From NCBI GenBank assembly GCA_937922085.1, contig CAKZVD010000061.1:1-64000 (forward strand): a stretch of 64,000 nucleotides of DNA, in the 5' to 3' direction. The notes under the pieces were generated by a model, which did no database searches, was not told the origin of the DNA, and saw only the letters and a program-made list of their open reading frames with translations. Position numbers and translations under genes: made by a program. Source of the stretch: an uncultured Tenacibaculum sp. Its GTDB lineage: Bacteria > Bacteroidota > Bacteroidia > Flavobacteriales > Flavobacteriaceae. The number at the start of each line of letters is the position of its first letter. Position 1 is the stretch's first letter. Positions 1 to 7,913 of the stretch are shown piece after piece.

Positions 1-1
1 T

Positions 2-139
2 AAGCCTATTAAAATTAAAAAACATCATAGAAGAGCTAAAAGTATATTCAAATATGGATTGAATTTCATTGCTAATATATTTTTAAACGCTAAAAATCAA
101 AATAATATAAATATCTATAAATTTTTGTCATGTACTTAG
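2..139 (+). pseudogene. C-terminal end of an IS transposase (partial)
   Basis: The frame starting at base 2 is open from the window edge to a TAG at 137-139 and reads as a basic tail (KKHHRRAKSIFKYGL...) ending in FLSCT. I recognise this style of ending from IS4-type transposases of Flavobacteria, where a KPIKxKKHRRxKSxFKYGL segment precedes the last about 25 residues. Only the last 45 residues are inside the window, so it cannot be said whether the element is intact upstream. The family assignment is from memory of sequence style, not from a search. Confidence 0.5.
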
Positions 140-649
140 AAAGAAGATTTAAAAATACATTTTTGTACTTGTTCAGATAAACAGGAAGTTAATGTTGATT
201 TTGCTGATGAAGTTGTAAAACTTTATGAATCAAAGAAATTTGAAGCGTCTAAAGCTTTTTTTGAAGAAGAAGGATCATATGAAAGTACTTATTTCAAATG
301 GACTCTTTCTTCATTTCATGAAGAAGTAGATAAAAATCGAGTAATGGGAATGATGATTTATCCTCAAAAAAAAATTAACAATGAACTTTCTTTAGAAAAC
401 ATTCTGCAAACTTTAAATTCAGATAATTGCTTTGATTTTAATTATACTCCTAAAGAAAAAGATTACATTAAAATTGAAGAAAAATATAAGTTTATTGAGC
501 TTGAAGGTCACAAAAGGCCTATAATTATGGAATATATATCTTTTAAATTTGAAAATGGAAGATGGGAATTTGGAACGTATCCCATGAATTATATTCATAA
601 TCAAATTGAAATAGGAAAAATAGAAACATTAGAAAACAAAAATTATTGA
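140..649 (+). pseudogene. Hypothetical protein lacking a start, probably 5'-truncated beside the IS remnant
   Basis: The frame is open from the codon after the transposase stop (140) to TAA at 647-649. It looks coding from about 185 onward: acidic, with runs such as VNVDFADEVVKLYE and FFEEEGSYESTYFKW. No ATG, GTG or TTG occurs in this frame before ATG 344. Starting at 344 would give only 101 residues and would drop about 50 good-looking residues. The simplest reading is a gene whose 5' end was removed or displaced by the adjacent insertion element. No family is recognised. It has no signal peptide or membrane segment and is probably cytoplasmic. Confidence 0.5.
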
Positions 650-758
650 TTCATGAAATTTCTGTGGAATTTTCCTTCCAGACTCAATTTGGTAAATCAA
701 TTACTTAAAAACGTTAACTAACATAAATAATAATATTGCTTAAATTGAAACTTAAAAT

Positions 759-1418
759 ATGGATTTAAAAAACCCTTTTACATTTTTTTCAATACTAATA
801 GTATCTAATATTATAGCATATATACTAACGATTATTATCAGTAAATTATGGGATAAAATATATAATTATAAAGGAGTTTTCCTTAAAAAAGAAATAATAG
901 GGTCTATATATGTATTATGCATAAATATTATAATAGGAATACCTGGATATATTCTTTGGGTTAAAGGAATAATAATGTTTTCTAAATCTAGTATCTGGTT
1001 TTCTTTTATTAGTATATTCTTGTTAATGGATTTTTTCTTATACATTTTACATTATTTATCTCATAAAGTTGAGTTATTAAACAAAATTCACTCAAAACAC
1101 CATGAGCATACAGATAGCTTTAATCCGGTCAGTTTATATCATATGTCTCCTTGGGAATCTATCTTTTTTGGAATATTACTAACAATGATTACTATTCTGT
1201 TTAAGTTTAATCTTTATGGTTTTATTTTATTCTTAATTTTCAACTGGTTATATGGGGTAATGACACATTTAAATAGTAATTCATCTAAACCTTATTTATT
1301 TACCTTTACTACTAACACTTTTCATAAAACTCATCATAAAGTGAATAATAAAAATTTTGGTTTTTACACTTTTATTTGGGATAAGTTATTTAAAACAGAA
1401 ATGAAAAATGCTTATTAA
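759..1418 (+). CDS. Sterol desaturase / fatty acid hydroxylase family membrane protein
   Basis: The 219-residue protein has four to five hydrophobic segments (about 7-29, 47-70, 77-100, 132-170) and the eight-histidine pattern of the fatty acid hydroxylase superfamily: HYLSH at 98-102, HSKHH at 111-115, and HKTHH at 189-193. These histidines bind the di-iron centre of membrane oxygenases that hydroxylate or desaturate lipids and carotenoids. Its length suits the short bacterial members. The exact substrate cannot be told from sequence; carotenoid, sterol-like and alkyl lipid hydroxylation are all possible. It stands alone, with no operon partner within 100 bases. Confidence 0.85.
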   Translation: MDLKNPFTFFSILIVSNIIAYILTIIISKLWDKIYNYKGVFLKKEIIGSIYVLCINIIIGIPGYILWVKGIIMFSKSSIWFSFISIFLLMDFFLYILHYLSHKVELLNKIHSKHHEHTDSFNPVSLYHMSPWESIFFGILLTMITILFKFNLYGFILFLIFNWLYGVMTHLNSNSSKPYLFTFTTNTFHKTHHKVNNKNFGFYTFIWDKLFKTEMKNAY

Positions 1419-1569
1419 TTGATTTATAAAAGATATTAAAAATACAACTAATAAGAGCAAACAAACACTCTTAGCTAAAGTATACTTGTTATATAAAGAT
1501 AAAACGTAATTGAATTTATTCCTATACTATGTGCAATGCGTCAACACTCGAATACAAAATGAACAAAAG

Positions 1570-2526
1570 ATGAAAAGTGAAATAAGGAAAGCTGTTGAAT
1601 TAAGCCCTGAATTAGAAGACAAGACTTTTGATATGCAAGGCGAAGCCTTTGAACTACTTGAACATAACAAACCTGAAGAAGCTTTAGAAAAGATTAAAAA
1701 CGCTTGGAATTTATTACCTGAACCAAAATTTAATACTTCTTGCTCAAATATAATTTTGTGTGACTTAATCGAAATTTTGACAAAAGTCGGTAAACATGAA
1801 GAAGCTAAAACAATTCTTACAGATTGGACTAATGATATTGAAACTTGTGGATATCGAATTTATGAAACTACTCCATTTATATTATCGGGGGAAATTTTTT
1901 TATATCTAAATAAAATTGAAGAGGCTAAAGAACAATTTCATAAGTCTGCAAAATATGGGGCAACAAAACGAGATTTTAGCGACAAACCCTTATTCTATTT
2001 TGACATTGCGAAAAAAAAAATAATCGAGAATGATGAAATTATAAATCTTTTTAAAAAAGAAGTACTCGAAAACAAATCAATTCAAGAAATACCAAAAGAG
2101 CTAACAGACTCTGAAATTGACCAAATTGAAGAATTGTCTGAAAATGGGAATATCTATTTTGACAATGAAAACTATAACAAAGCTATAACAATTTGGGAAA
2201 AATCTTTATCATTAATTCCTAATCCTAAAAACTCATATTCTGAAAGTTTATGGTTAGAAACTTCTATAGGAGATGCATATTTTCTTTTAGGCGAATACGC
2301 AAAAGCATTAGAACATTTTGAAAATGCAAAAGGTAACATGGAAGAAAATGCTTACGAAAATCCATTTGTAATGCTTAGGCTTGGACAAACATTATTAGAG
2401 AACAGTATGAATAAAGAAGCTAAAGAATATTTATTGAGGGCATATATGCTTGAAGAAGAAGAGATATTTGAGAATGAAAATAAAAAATATTTTAACTTCT
2501 TAAAACAAAATGTAAAACTAAAATAA
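1570..2526 (+). CDS. Tetratricopeptide-repeat protein, cytoplasmic
   Basis: The protein is about 318 residues from ATG 1570. The frame opens 60 bases earlier at a TTG, but that extension (NLFLYYVQCVNTR) looks non-coding, so the ATG is preferred. Helical pairs with TPR spacing are visible: AFELLEHNKPEEALEKIKNAW near the N-terminus, then a KVGKHEEAKTIL repeat, a KIEEAKEQFHKSAK repeat, and near the C-terminus YNKAITIWEKSL, YAKALEHFENAK and NKEAKEYLLRAY. There is no signal peptide. TPR scaffolds mediate protein-protein contacts; the partner is unknown. It sits in an accessory stretch with other isolated single genes. Confidence 0.7.
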   Translation: MKSEIRKAVELSPELEDKTFDMQGEAFELLEHNKPEEALEKIKNAWNLLPEPKFNTSCSNIILCDLIEILTKVGKHEEAKTILTDWTNDIETCGYRIYETTPFILSGEIFLYLNKIEEAKEQFHKSAKYGATKRDFSDKPLFYFDIAKKKIIENDEIINLFKKEVLENKSIQEIPKELTDSEIDQIEELSENGNIYFDNENYNKAITIWEKSLSLIPNPKNSYSESLWLETSIGDAYFLLGEYAKALEHFENAKGNMEENAYENPFVMLRLGQTLLENSMNKEAKEYLLRAYMLEEEEIFENENKKYFNFLKQNVKLK

Positions 2527-2866
2527 TAAAGCACATAACAAGGGTAACTGTTGCACAACTCATTATTTTAAGTGAATCAATAATTTTCGAAGTGTTCAAA
2601 AACATGAAGCCCTTATAAATCAAAAAATCTTTGTTTTTCAAAATCAATAAAATAGCCGTTTTTAATCAATTGTAGAGTTGTGCAACAGGCACAATCTATA
2701 AAAAACATAGGGCATATTTGTGCTAACCTCAAAGTTCTGTGTTATTTTGCAAAGTTAGCTAAATATAAAATTTGGCGTTTAAACCGAAAAGCAGTGCTTT
2801 CCCCCTATCATACACTCCTTATAAACAGCGCTGTAAATTACTTAAAAGATATTATAAGAAAGAAAA
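2527..2866. other. 340-base non-coding gap holding a MITE-like element and a structured-looking repeat remnant
   Basis: No credible gene is present. Bases 2548-2688 form a terminal-inverted-repeat element (listed separately). The remainder, 2689-2866, contains a near-palindrome around CTATAAAAAACATAG (2695-2709) and a perfect ACAGCGCTGT palindrome at 2825-2834. An 79-codon frame at 2680-2919 crosses the inverted repeat and overlaps the next gene, and its composition is not protein-like. Confidence 0.5.
2548..2688. mobile_element. MITE-like 141-bp element with 14-bp perfect terminal inverted repeats
   Basis: CTGTTGCACAACTC at 2548-2561 is the exact reverse complement of GAGTTGTGCAACAG at 2675-2688. 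The 113 bases between them carry no gene. Perfect 14-bp ends on a short non-coding core are the signature of a non-autonomous miniature inverted-repeat transposable element, or of an IS that has lost its transposase. No clear target-site duplication is visible at the flanks. The family (an IS5-like source is a guess) cannot be settled without a related autonomous copy. Confidence 0.6.
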
Positions 2867-3676
2867 ATGAGTCGAAAAAATTGGCCATCAGAAAAAATAT
2901 TCAATCGACTGTTGAATAATAAAACTCAAAAAACTTTTTGGGACAATATTCATGAATTGAGAAAAAGACCAAATAAAGAAGTTTATAATAGAGCGTTCAA
3001 ACTTTCTAACTCTAAAAGTGAAAAAGAAAAAATTATTGGAATTTATGTTTTAGCGCAATTAGGTTTTGATCCGAGATTTCAACAATTAAAAACTATAGAG
3101 TTATATTTTAAATTACTAGAAAACGAGAAAACACCAAAAGTAATTTCTGCAATTTTATCTTCAATAAGTCATAATAATGAAATTTTAAATGAAAAACAGA
3201 TTCTAAAATTAATAGAATTTAAAACTCACAAATTTGTAGATGTAAGGTATGAATTAACTCTTGCTCTTTCTTGTTTAGAAAATGAGAATGCATTAAAAAC
3301 ATTAATTGAACTCTCAAATGATAAAAACTCTGATATTAGAAATTGGGCAACTTTTGGAATTGGAACACAACTTGATAATGATACTGAAGAAATTAGACTT
3401 GCATTGTGGAATAGAATTCCAGATAAAGATGAAATTACTAGATTAGAAGCCGTATTAGGATTAGCTAAAAGAAAAGATAAAAGAATAAAAGAAATTTTAA
3501 AAAGTGAGCTTGAAAATATCGATGAAAATGGTTCATTGATTTTAGAATCTATTGAATTACTTAACGATAGAGATTTCATTCCATTGTTAGAAAAGAAAAT
3601 TATAGAAAATAAGACATCTAAAAAAGTTAATGAAGATTGGTTGATAAAAACAATAAATAAACTAAATGAAAAATAG
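2867..3676 (+). CDS. HEAT-repeat protein
   Basis: The 269-residue protein is without signal peptide. From about residue 45 it consists of repeated helix pairs of about 30-35 residues typical of HEAT / PBS-lyase-like repeats: EKIIGIYVLAQLG, TPKVISAILSSIS, FVDVRYELTLALSCL, NSDIRNWATFGIG and DEITRLEAVLGLAKR. Such solenoids bind other proteins; the target is unknown. ATG 2867 is the only reasonable start, and the upstream 300 bases are non-coding. It is one of several isolated accessory genes in the first 4 kb. Confidence 0.75.
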   Translation: MSRKNWPSEKIFNRLLNNKTQKTFWDNIHELRKRPNKEVYNRAFKLSNSKSEKEKIIGIYVLAQLGFDPRFQQLKTIELYFKLLENEKTPKVISAILSSISHNNEILNEKQILKLIEFKTHKFVDVRYELTLALSCLENENALKTLIELSNDKNSDIRNWATFGIGTQLDNDTEEIRLALWNRIPDKDEITRLEAVLGLAKRKDKRIKEILKSELENIDENGSLILESIELLNDRDFIPLLEKKIIENKTSKKVNEDWLIKTINKLNEK

Positions 3677-3713
3677 ATACAAATCTCGCAATACCATTTA
3701 TCCTTCTAACATT

Positions 3714-4046
3714 CTAATTATCACATCCGCCAACAATTTTTGAAAAATCGTAAGACTCTCCACGTTTAAAATACACATATGAATTTTTAATATGCGTAAC
3801 TTTTTCGTTTAAAGTATAATCATATTCTACAAAAACAACATGCATATTAGTACCTGGTGTAGGATTTAAATTACCTAACGTTACATTTGAAATTTCAGCT
3901 CCTTCAGGAACATTGTTGCATTTCCTTATACTCTTTATATTCGAAATATCATTTATTATTTGTTCTTCAAAAGTTAATTTTTCACCACAAGAATATAAAA
4001 CTATTGTAAAAAGAATAATTCCTATAAATATTAATTTTTGTTTTAT
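3714..4046 (-). pseudogene. Small lipoprotein whose start codon reads ATA (start-less or ATA-initiated)
   Basis: On the minus strand an uninterrupted 110-codon frame reads KQKLIFIGIILFTIVLYSCG, a textbook lipoprotein signal with lipobox LYSC, then an acidic body with NVPEGAEISNVTLG and EYDYTLNEKVTHIKNSY, ending GGCDN and TAG at 3714-3716. The codon where ATG is expected, just before KQK, is ATA (4044-4046). The in-frame stop TAA at 4062-4064 leaves no ATG, GTG or TTG upstream. Either ATA is used as a rare start or a single base change has silenced the gene. It is probably periplasm-facing and membrane-anchored if expressed. The family is unrecognised. Confidence 0.65.
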
Positions 4047-4270
4047 TATATACGCTTTATTTTAAGTGAAGATATAGGTTTATATTAGTAAAACAAGTTT
4101 TTTATTTTATTGAATCAAATTAAAAAATAGCTTTAGTAACAACAATTAATATTGTCTTCTAATATTTTATTCAGAGTTTAATGTATTTTTATCTCTTCTA
4201 CCAATCCTTTTGATTTTAGAATATAAAATAGCAAAATAATAAAAATAAAGAATTATAAGATAATTAATCA

Positions 4271-4798
4271 ATGATTAAAATAGGAATAATAACAGTAAGC
4301 GATAGAGCAAGCGCCGGTGTTTACGAAGATATTAGTGGAAAAGCAATTATTAATACCTTAAACGATTATTTAATTTCTAAATGGCAAGAAGTGTATCAAG
4401 TAATTCCGGATGAACAAAAACTTATTGAAAACACCATTATTAATATGGTAGATAATGATAACTGTTGCTTAGTGATTACCACGGGAGGTACAGGCCCTGC
4501 TAAAAGAGATGTTACACCTGAAGCAACTGCAGTTGTTTGTGACAGAATGATGCCAGGATTTGGAGAGCTTATGAGGGCTGAATCTTTAAAATTTGTACCA
4601 ACTGCCATTCTTTCTAGACAAACTGCTGGACTTAGAGGTAATAGTTTAATTATTAATTTACCTGGAAAACCAAAATCAATTAGAGAATGCTTAGATGCTG
4701 TTTTTCCTGCTATTCCATATTGTATAGATCTTATGGATGGTCCATTCTTAAAATGCAATGAAAATGTAATAAAACCATTTAGACCTAAAAAAAAATAA
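4271..4798 (+). CDS. mog: Molybdopterin adenylyltransferase, MogA type
   Basis: This 175-residue protein matches the MoaB/MogA fold: N-terminal MIKIGIITVSDRAS, a TTGGTGP loop at about 70-76 followed by KRDVTPEA, the PGFGELMR segment, and the C-terminal INLPGKP loop that binds molybdopterin. MogA adenylates molybdopterin so that MoeA can insert molybdenum. The N-terminal SDR and the RDVTPEAT run fit MogA rather than MoaB. No other molybdenum cofactor gene lies in this window, so it acts with genes elsewhere. ATG 4271 leaves no N-terminal overhang. Confidence 0.9.
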   Translation: MIKIGIITVSDRASAGVYEDISGKAIINTLNDYLISKWQEVYQVIPDEQKLIENTIINMVDNDNCCLVITTGGTGPAKRDVTPEATAVVCDRMMPGFGELMRAESLKFVPTAILSRQTAGLRGNSLIINLPGKPKSIRECLDAVFPAIPYCIDLMDGPFLKCNENVIKPFRPKKK

Positions 4799-4909
4799 TA
4801 GACTAAAAACACAATATATCTAGTGAAATGAGAGAAAGAAATAATCATATAAATTATTACAATACATTTCCTAAATTTTAATAAAAATTGTAGAAATATT
4901 AAAGCTATT

Positions 4910-5320
4910 ATGAAAAACTCTATCGTATTTATATTTTTTTTTACTGTAACATTATTGCAATCATGCTCTAATAATGAAGATTCAATAAATGAAATAATAG
5001 GTTATTGGCATTTAATTGAAAGATATGAATCAGATATTCAAATCGATTTACATTGTGATAAACCTTTTCAAATTCAATTTGAAAAAAATAATGACATGTT
5101 AGTTAGTTATTTAGTTCAATATCTTTCAACTGCAGAAGAATGCAAAAATATTGACATGACAAATTATACATGGAAAAAAAATGGTGATAGATATGAAATT
5201 TATCAATTTCCTAACAAAATATATGGAAAAGCTTTCTTTGAAGATGATTATTTGATTTTAAATTTAACCGATTTCCCTAATAAATATGTTTTTAAAAAAA
5301 TAATTATAGTGAATGAATAA
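4910..5320 (+). CDS. Lipocalin-like small lipoprotein
   Basis: The 136-residue protein starts with a lipoprotein signal (FFFTVTLLQSC, Cys at about 19). The body begins EIIGYWHLIERYES, which resembles the GxWxL opening of the lipocalin-like domains common in Bacteroidota lipoproteins, and continues with short beta strands (FQIQFEKNNDMLVSYLV, TYTWKKNGDRYEI-like). It is likely anchored to a membrane, facing the periplasm or surface. Function is unknown. It lies downstream of mogA by 111 bases, with no sign of shared function. Confidence 0.65.
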   Translation: MKNSIVFIFFFTVTLLQSCSNNEDSINEIIGYWHLIERYESDIQIDLHCDKPFQIQFEKNNDMLVSYLVQYLSTAEECKNIDMTNYTWKKNGDRYEIYQFPNKIYGKAFFEDDYLILNLTDFPNKYVFKKIIIVNE

Positions 5321-5372
5321 TTTTAAATAAAACCAACTGAATTAATCTTCTCCTAAACACAATACTGTATAC

Positions 5373-5414
5373 TATTAATTCCCTCCTATTCATAAGAAAA
5401 GAAGGGAATTAATA
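5373..5414. terminator. Bidirectional terminator between the lipoprotein gene and hmp
   Basis: The stem ATTAATTCCCT (5374-5384) pairs perfectly with AGGGAATTAAT (5403-5413), plus one outer T-A pair. It lies between two convergent genes ending at 5320 and 5424. It lacks a long U tract, so its strength is uncertain. Confidence 0.6.
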
Positions 5415-5423
5415 TTCAATCAG

Positions 5424-6617
5424 CTAGTTCAATGCTTCTACAGGTCCAAAAAACTCATAATTTATACTTTCTTTTTTTACATCCAATGAATCTAATATTT
5501 TTAAAGTGTTAGCCATAAAAGGAGTTGGTCCACAAAAATAAAAATCACTCTTTTTAAAAATATTTAAACTATTCAATATTTCAGAACTCAAAAAACCTCT
5601 ATAATCGTAATTTTCTCCAACAATGTCAGTAGTTAAAGGTGTGCTAAATATCTTTACAAACCTAGATTCATCATTTATTAATTGATTAATTTCATTTTCA
5701 AAAACTAGACTTTCACTATTCAATACACACTGAATAAATGTAATATTATTGTGATATTTAATTGCTTTTTTAAACATACTTAATACCGGAGTAATTCCTA
5801 CCCCTGCCCCTATAAAAACAATTGGATTTTCAGTTTCTTTTAAAATGAATTCTCCAGAAGGCATACCTACTAATAAAACAGCATCAATAGTTAGTTTAGA
5901 ATGTATGTAATTAGATACAACTCCATTTGGGTTTCCTCTTTCTTTTTTAATACTAAGCCTTAAATAATCTTTATCATTAGAATCTGATAAACTATAATTT
6001 CTGGTATGCTTATGTTCAGTACCTGGAATTTCTAGAGTTACAGCTACATATTGTCCAGCTATAAAATTAGGTATAGGTTTCCCGTCTTTTCTTTTTAAAT
6101 AGAAAGAAGTAATACTATTACTCTCAATTACTTTTTTAACTACTATAAATTCTTTCATTCCTCTATAACCATTTTTGCTTTTTTCTTTACTTTTATATAA
6201 CTCTTCTTCTCTTTTTACAAAAATTACTGCTAAATCTTCATAAGCTTCAGCCCAAGCATTAATAATTTCAGGAGTCGCTAAATCTCCTAATACTTCTTTA
6301 ATAGCTAATAATAAGTTTTCTCCTACTATTGGATATGCTTCTTTCGGAATAGACAAGCTTACATGTTTTTGTACAATAGTTTCTACAGTATCTCCTAACA
6401 TTTCTAATTTTTCAATATGAACAGCATACTTAAATATTGCATTTGCTAAAGCTTTTTGTTGTACTCCTCTTTTCTGATTAGACATATTAAAAACATCTTT
6501 TAACTCTGGATGCTTATCAAATAATAATCTATAAAACACTTTAGTTATTGCTTCACCATGAACTTGTAATACTGGTGCTGTAGATTTTACAATTTCAATT
6601 GTTTTTTTACTAGCCAT
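5424..6617 (-). CDS. hmp: Flavohemoprotein, nitric oxide dioxygenase
   Basis: This 397-residue protein has the full flavohemoglobin layout: a globin domain (1-140) with Tyr29, proximal His85 in the KHVSLSI segment and PIVGENLL, then a FAD-binding domain with RNYSLS at about 205-210, and an NAD-binding domain with the GAGVGITP loop and the CGPTPFM segment near the C-terminus. It oxidises NO to nitrate using O2 and NADH in the cytoplasm. Length is normal for the family. The gene stands alone. A TACTTTTG -7 element (6653-6646) and a palindrome centred about 40 bases further upstream suggest control by a Crp/Fnr-type, possibly NO-sensing, regulator. Confidence 0.95.
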   Translation of the reverse strand: MASKKTIEIVKSTAPVLQVHGEAITKVFYRLLFDKHPELKDVFNMSNQKRGVQQKALANAIFKYAVHIEKLEMLGDTVETIVQKHVSLSIPKEAYPIVGENLLLAIKEVLGDLATPEIINAWAEAYEDLAVIFVKREEELYKSKEKSKNGYRGMKEFIVVKKVIESNSITSFYLKRKDGKPIPNFIAGQYVAVTLEIPGTEHKHTRNYSLSDSNDKDYLRLSIKKERGNPNGVVSNYIHSKLTIDAVLLVGMPSGEFILKETENPIVFIGAGVGITPVLSMFKKAIKYHNNITFIQCVLNSESLVFENEINQLINDESRFVKIFSTPLTTDIVGENYDYRGFLSSEILNSLNIFKKSDFYFCGPTPFMANTLKILDSLDVKKESINYEFFGPVEALN

Positions 6618-6645
6618 AATAATTATATTAATTCTTTATTCTAGG

Positions 6646-6653
6646 CAAAAGTA
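6646..6653 (-). promoter_or_regulatory. Candidate hmp promoter -7 element
   Basis: TACTTTTG on the minus strand fits the Bacteroidota -7 consensus TAnnTTTG and lies about 30 bases upstream of the hmp ATG. No clear -33 TTG is found at the expected distance, as is common for activator-dependent promoters. Confidence 0.5.
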
Positions 6654-6675
6654 ACTTCGGTACAATCTTAAGTTT

Positions 6676-6691
6676 TATGATTCAAATCATA
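6676..6691. promoter_or_regulatory. FNR-like palindrome upstream of hmp
   Basis: TATGATTCAAATCATA is a 16-base palindrome with 7-bp perfect arms around a central CA. Its centre lies about 43 bases upstream of the transcription start implied by the -7 element, the usual position for a class II Crp/Fnr activator. The arms resemble the TGAT...ATCA half-sites of FNR/DNR/HcpR-type regulators. That a regulator of this family binds here is inference. Confidence 0.5.
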
Positions 6692-7225
6692 CTTACAACA
6701 TTTTTTATAAAAATCTGATAACTAAAAAAGATAGAAAAAGGTAACTTTTGATAGCTATAAGTTATTATTACTTCCTCCTTATGTTAGTTTGAAAATCCCC
6801 TCCATCTTTTATTTAAACCTCATTTTAAAACAACTTCAATTTATTAAAAAAAACTCAACTATTATATATTTAAGGTCTTTTCTCAATCTCTTATTTTTTC
6901 AAAACCTTATTTTTTTTAGCTTAAATTTATCTTTTACTAAGTCTATTTTACCCATACTTAAACTACTTTTCTTTGAAATTATTAAAAAGATCATCCGATA
7001 AAAAAAACTACCTAAAACACTACACCCATTATAAACAAAGAAAATATAATAAAATACGGTTATAAAACTGAAAGTATTTAAACATTAAAAAAACAAATTA
7101 CAGAGAGATAACAGAATTATACCTTAGTAATTTTCTTTCAAGAAAGTTTATATATTTGCCGCGTTAATAAAAAACAGACACGGTTTCTTTATCAACAAAT
7201 TAACCCCGAAATCCCCCATTATATA
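6692..7225. other. AT-rich gap with a promoter near its right end
   Basis: Apart from the hmp control region and the promoter at 7151-7159, this 534-base stretch shows no gene. A TTG-started 70-codon frame at 6789-7001 is low-complexity Phe/Leu/Ile/Lys and is not credible as a protein. Confidence 0.5.
7151..7159 (+). promoter_or_regulatory. Promoter -7 element upstream of the truncated beta-helix gene
   Basis: TATATTTGC matches TAnnTTTGC exactly and lies 67 bases before the ATG at 7226. A transcription start near 7165 would leave a leader of about 60 bases. Confidence 0.55.
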
Positions 7226-7756
7226 ATGAAAACTTCAGTTTTATTAAAAAAACAAGTAGCTTTTATTTTATGTTATTGTTGTTTAAACTTAATTTTTGCT
7301 CAAAAAAATTACTCCGTAAGTAAATCAGGAAATGACGCAAACTCTGGTACCTCTAAAAATTCAGCATGGAAAACTATAAACCTAATAAATAATCACTCTT
7401 TTAAATTTGGTGATGTAATAAATTTTAGAAAAGATGATGTTTTTTATGGATCTATAGATATCAAAGACAAAAAAGATTACCTAAAGTGGGAAATAACACC
7501 TGTTTTTTCTAACAGAAAAGTAAAAATATTAGATGACAGTAAAGAGGAATCAATTATAATTTATCCTAACCCTGCAACTGACATCTTAAATTTTAAAAGA
7601 AACATAATAAAAGAAAAGTTTAGTATTTACAGTACTCCTGATTGTAAGGTTAAAGAACTCATTCTAGAACAGCCTAACATCTCTATAAACAATTTATTTA
7701 GTGAGTTTTACAAAATTTCTATAAAAGGAGTTATCTCTAAATTAATAGTTTTATAA
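7226..7756 (+). CDS. Internally deleted beta-helix secreted protein with T9SS sorting domain
   Basis: The 176-residue protein has a signal peptide (to about 25, ending IFAQ), then the N-terminal opening of parallel beta-helix lyase-like proteins, NYSVSKSGNDANSGTSKNSAWKT followed by FKFGDVINFRKDD. At about residue 85 it jumps to a T9SS type A sorting domain (IIIYPNPATDILNFK, then KFSIYS and FYKISIKG). The usual several-hundred-residue helix and catalytic region are missing although the frame is intact. It would be secreted and sorted to the outer membrane but is most likely enzymatically dead. This is a fusion left by an internal deletion, or a small exported domain protein. Confidence 0.6.
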   Translation: MKTSVLLKKQVAFILCYCCLNLIFAQKNYSVSKSGNDANSGTSKNSAWKTINLINNHSFKFGDVINFRKDDVFYGSIDIKDKKDYLKWEITPVFSNRKVKILDDSKEESIIIYPNPATDILNFKRNIIKEKFSIYSTPDCKVKELILEQPNISINNLFSEFYKISIKGVISKLIVL

Positions 7757-7913
7757 TTTTTTTATGTAAAGCTCTTACCCTATTTATTTTTTAACATATG
7801 AATTTCTTTATTCTACTCTCATAATTATCTTAATGGTAATTGTATAGAGTGAAATTGTATACTTTCTAAATAAAATTAACAAAACACTTTAAACCCCTAA
7901 ATAATTATAAATA

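Noticed and set aside
2680..2919. 79-codon frame beginning in the MITE arm
   Set aside because: It crosses the inverted repeat, overlaps the HEAT-repeat gene and its amino acid make-up is not protein-like.
6789..7001. 70-codon TTG-started open frame
   Set aside because: Low-complexity Phe/Leu/Ile/Lys text typical of AT-rich non-coding DNA; no ATG, no conserved feature.
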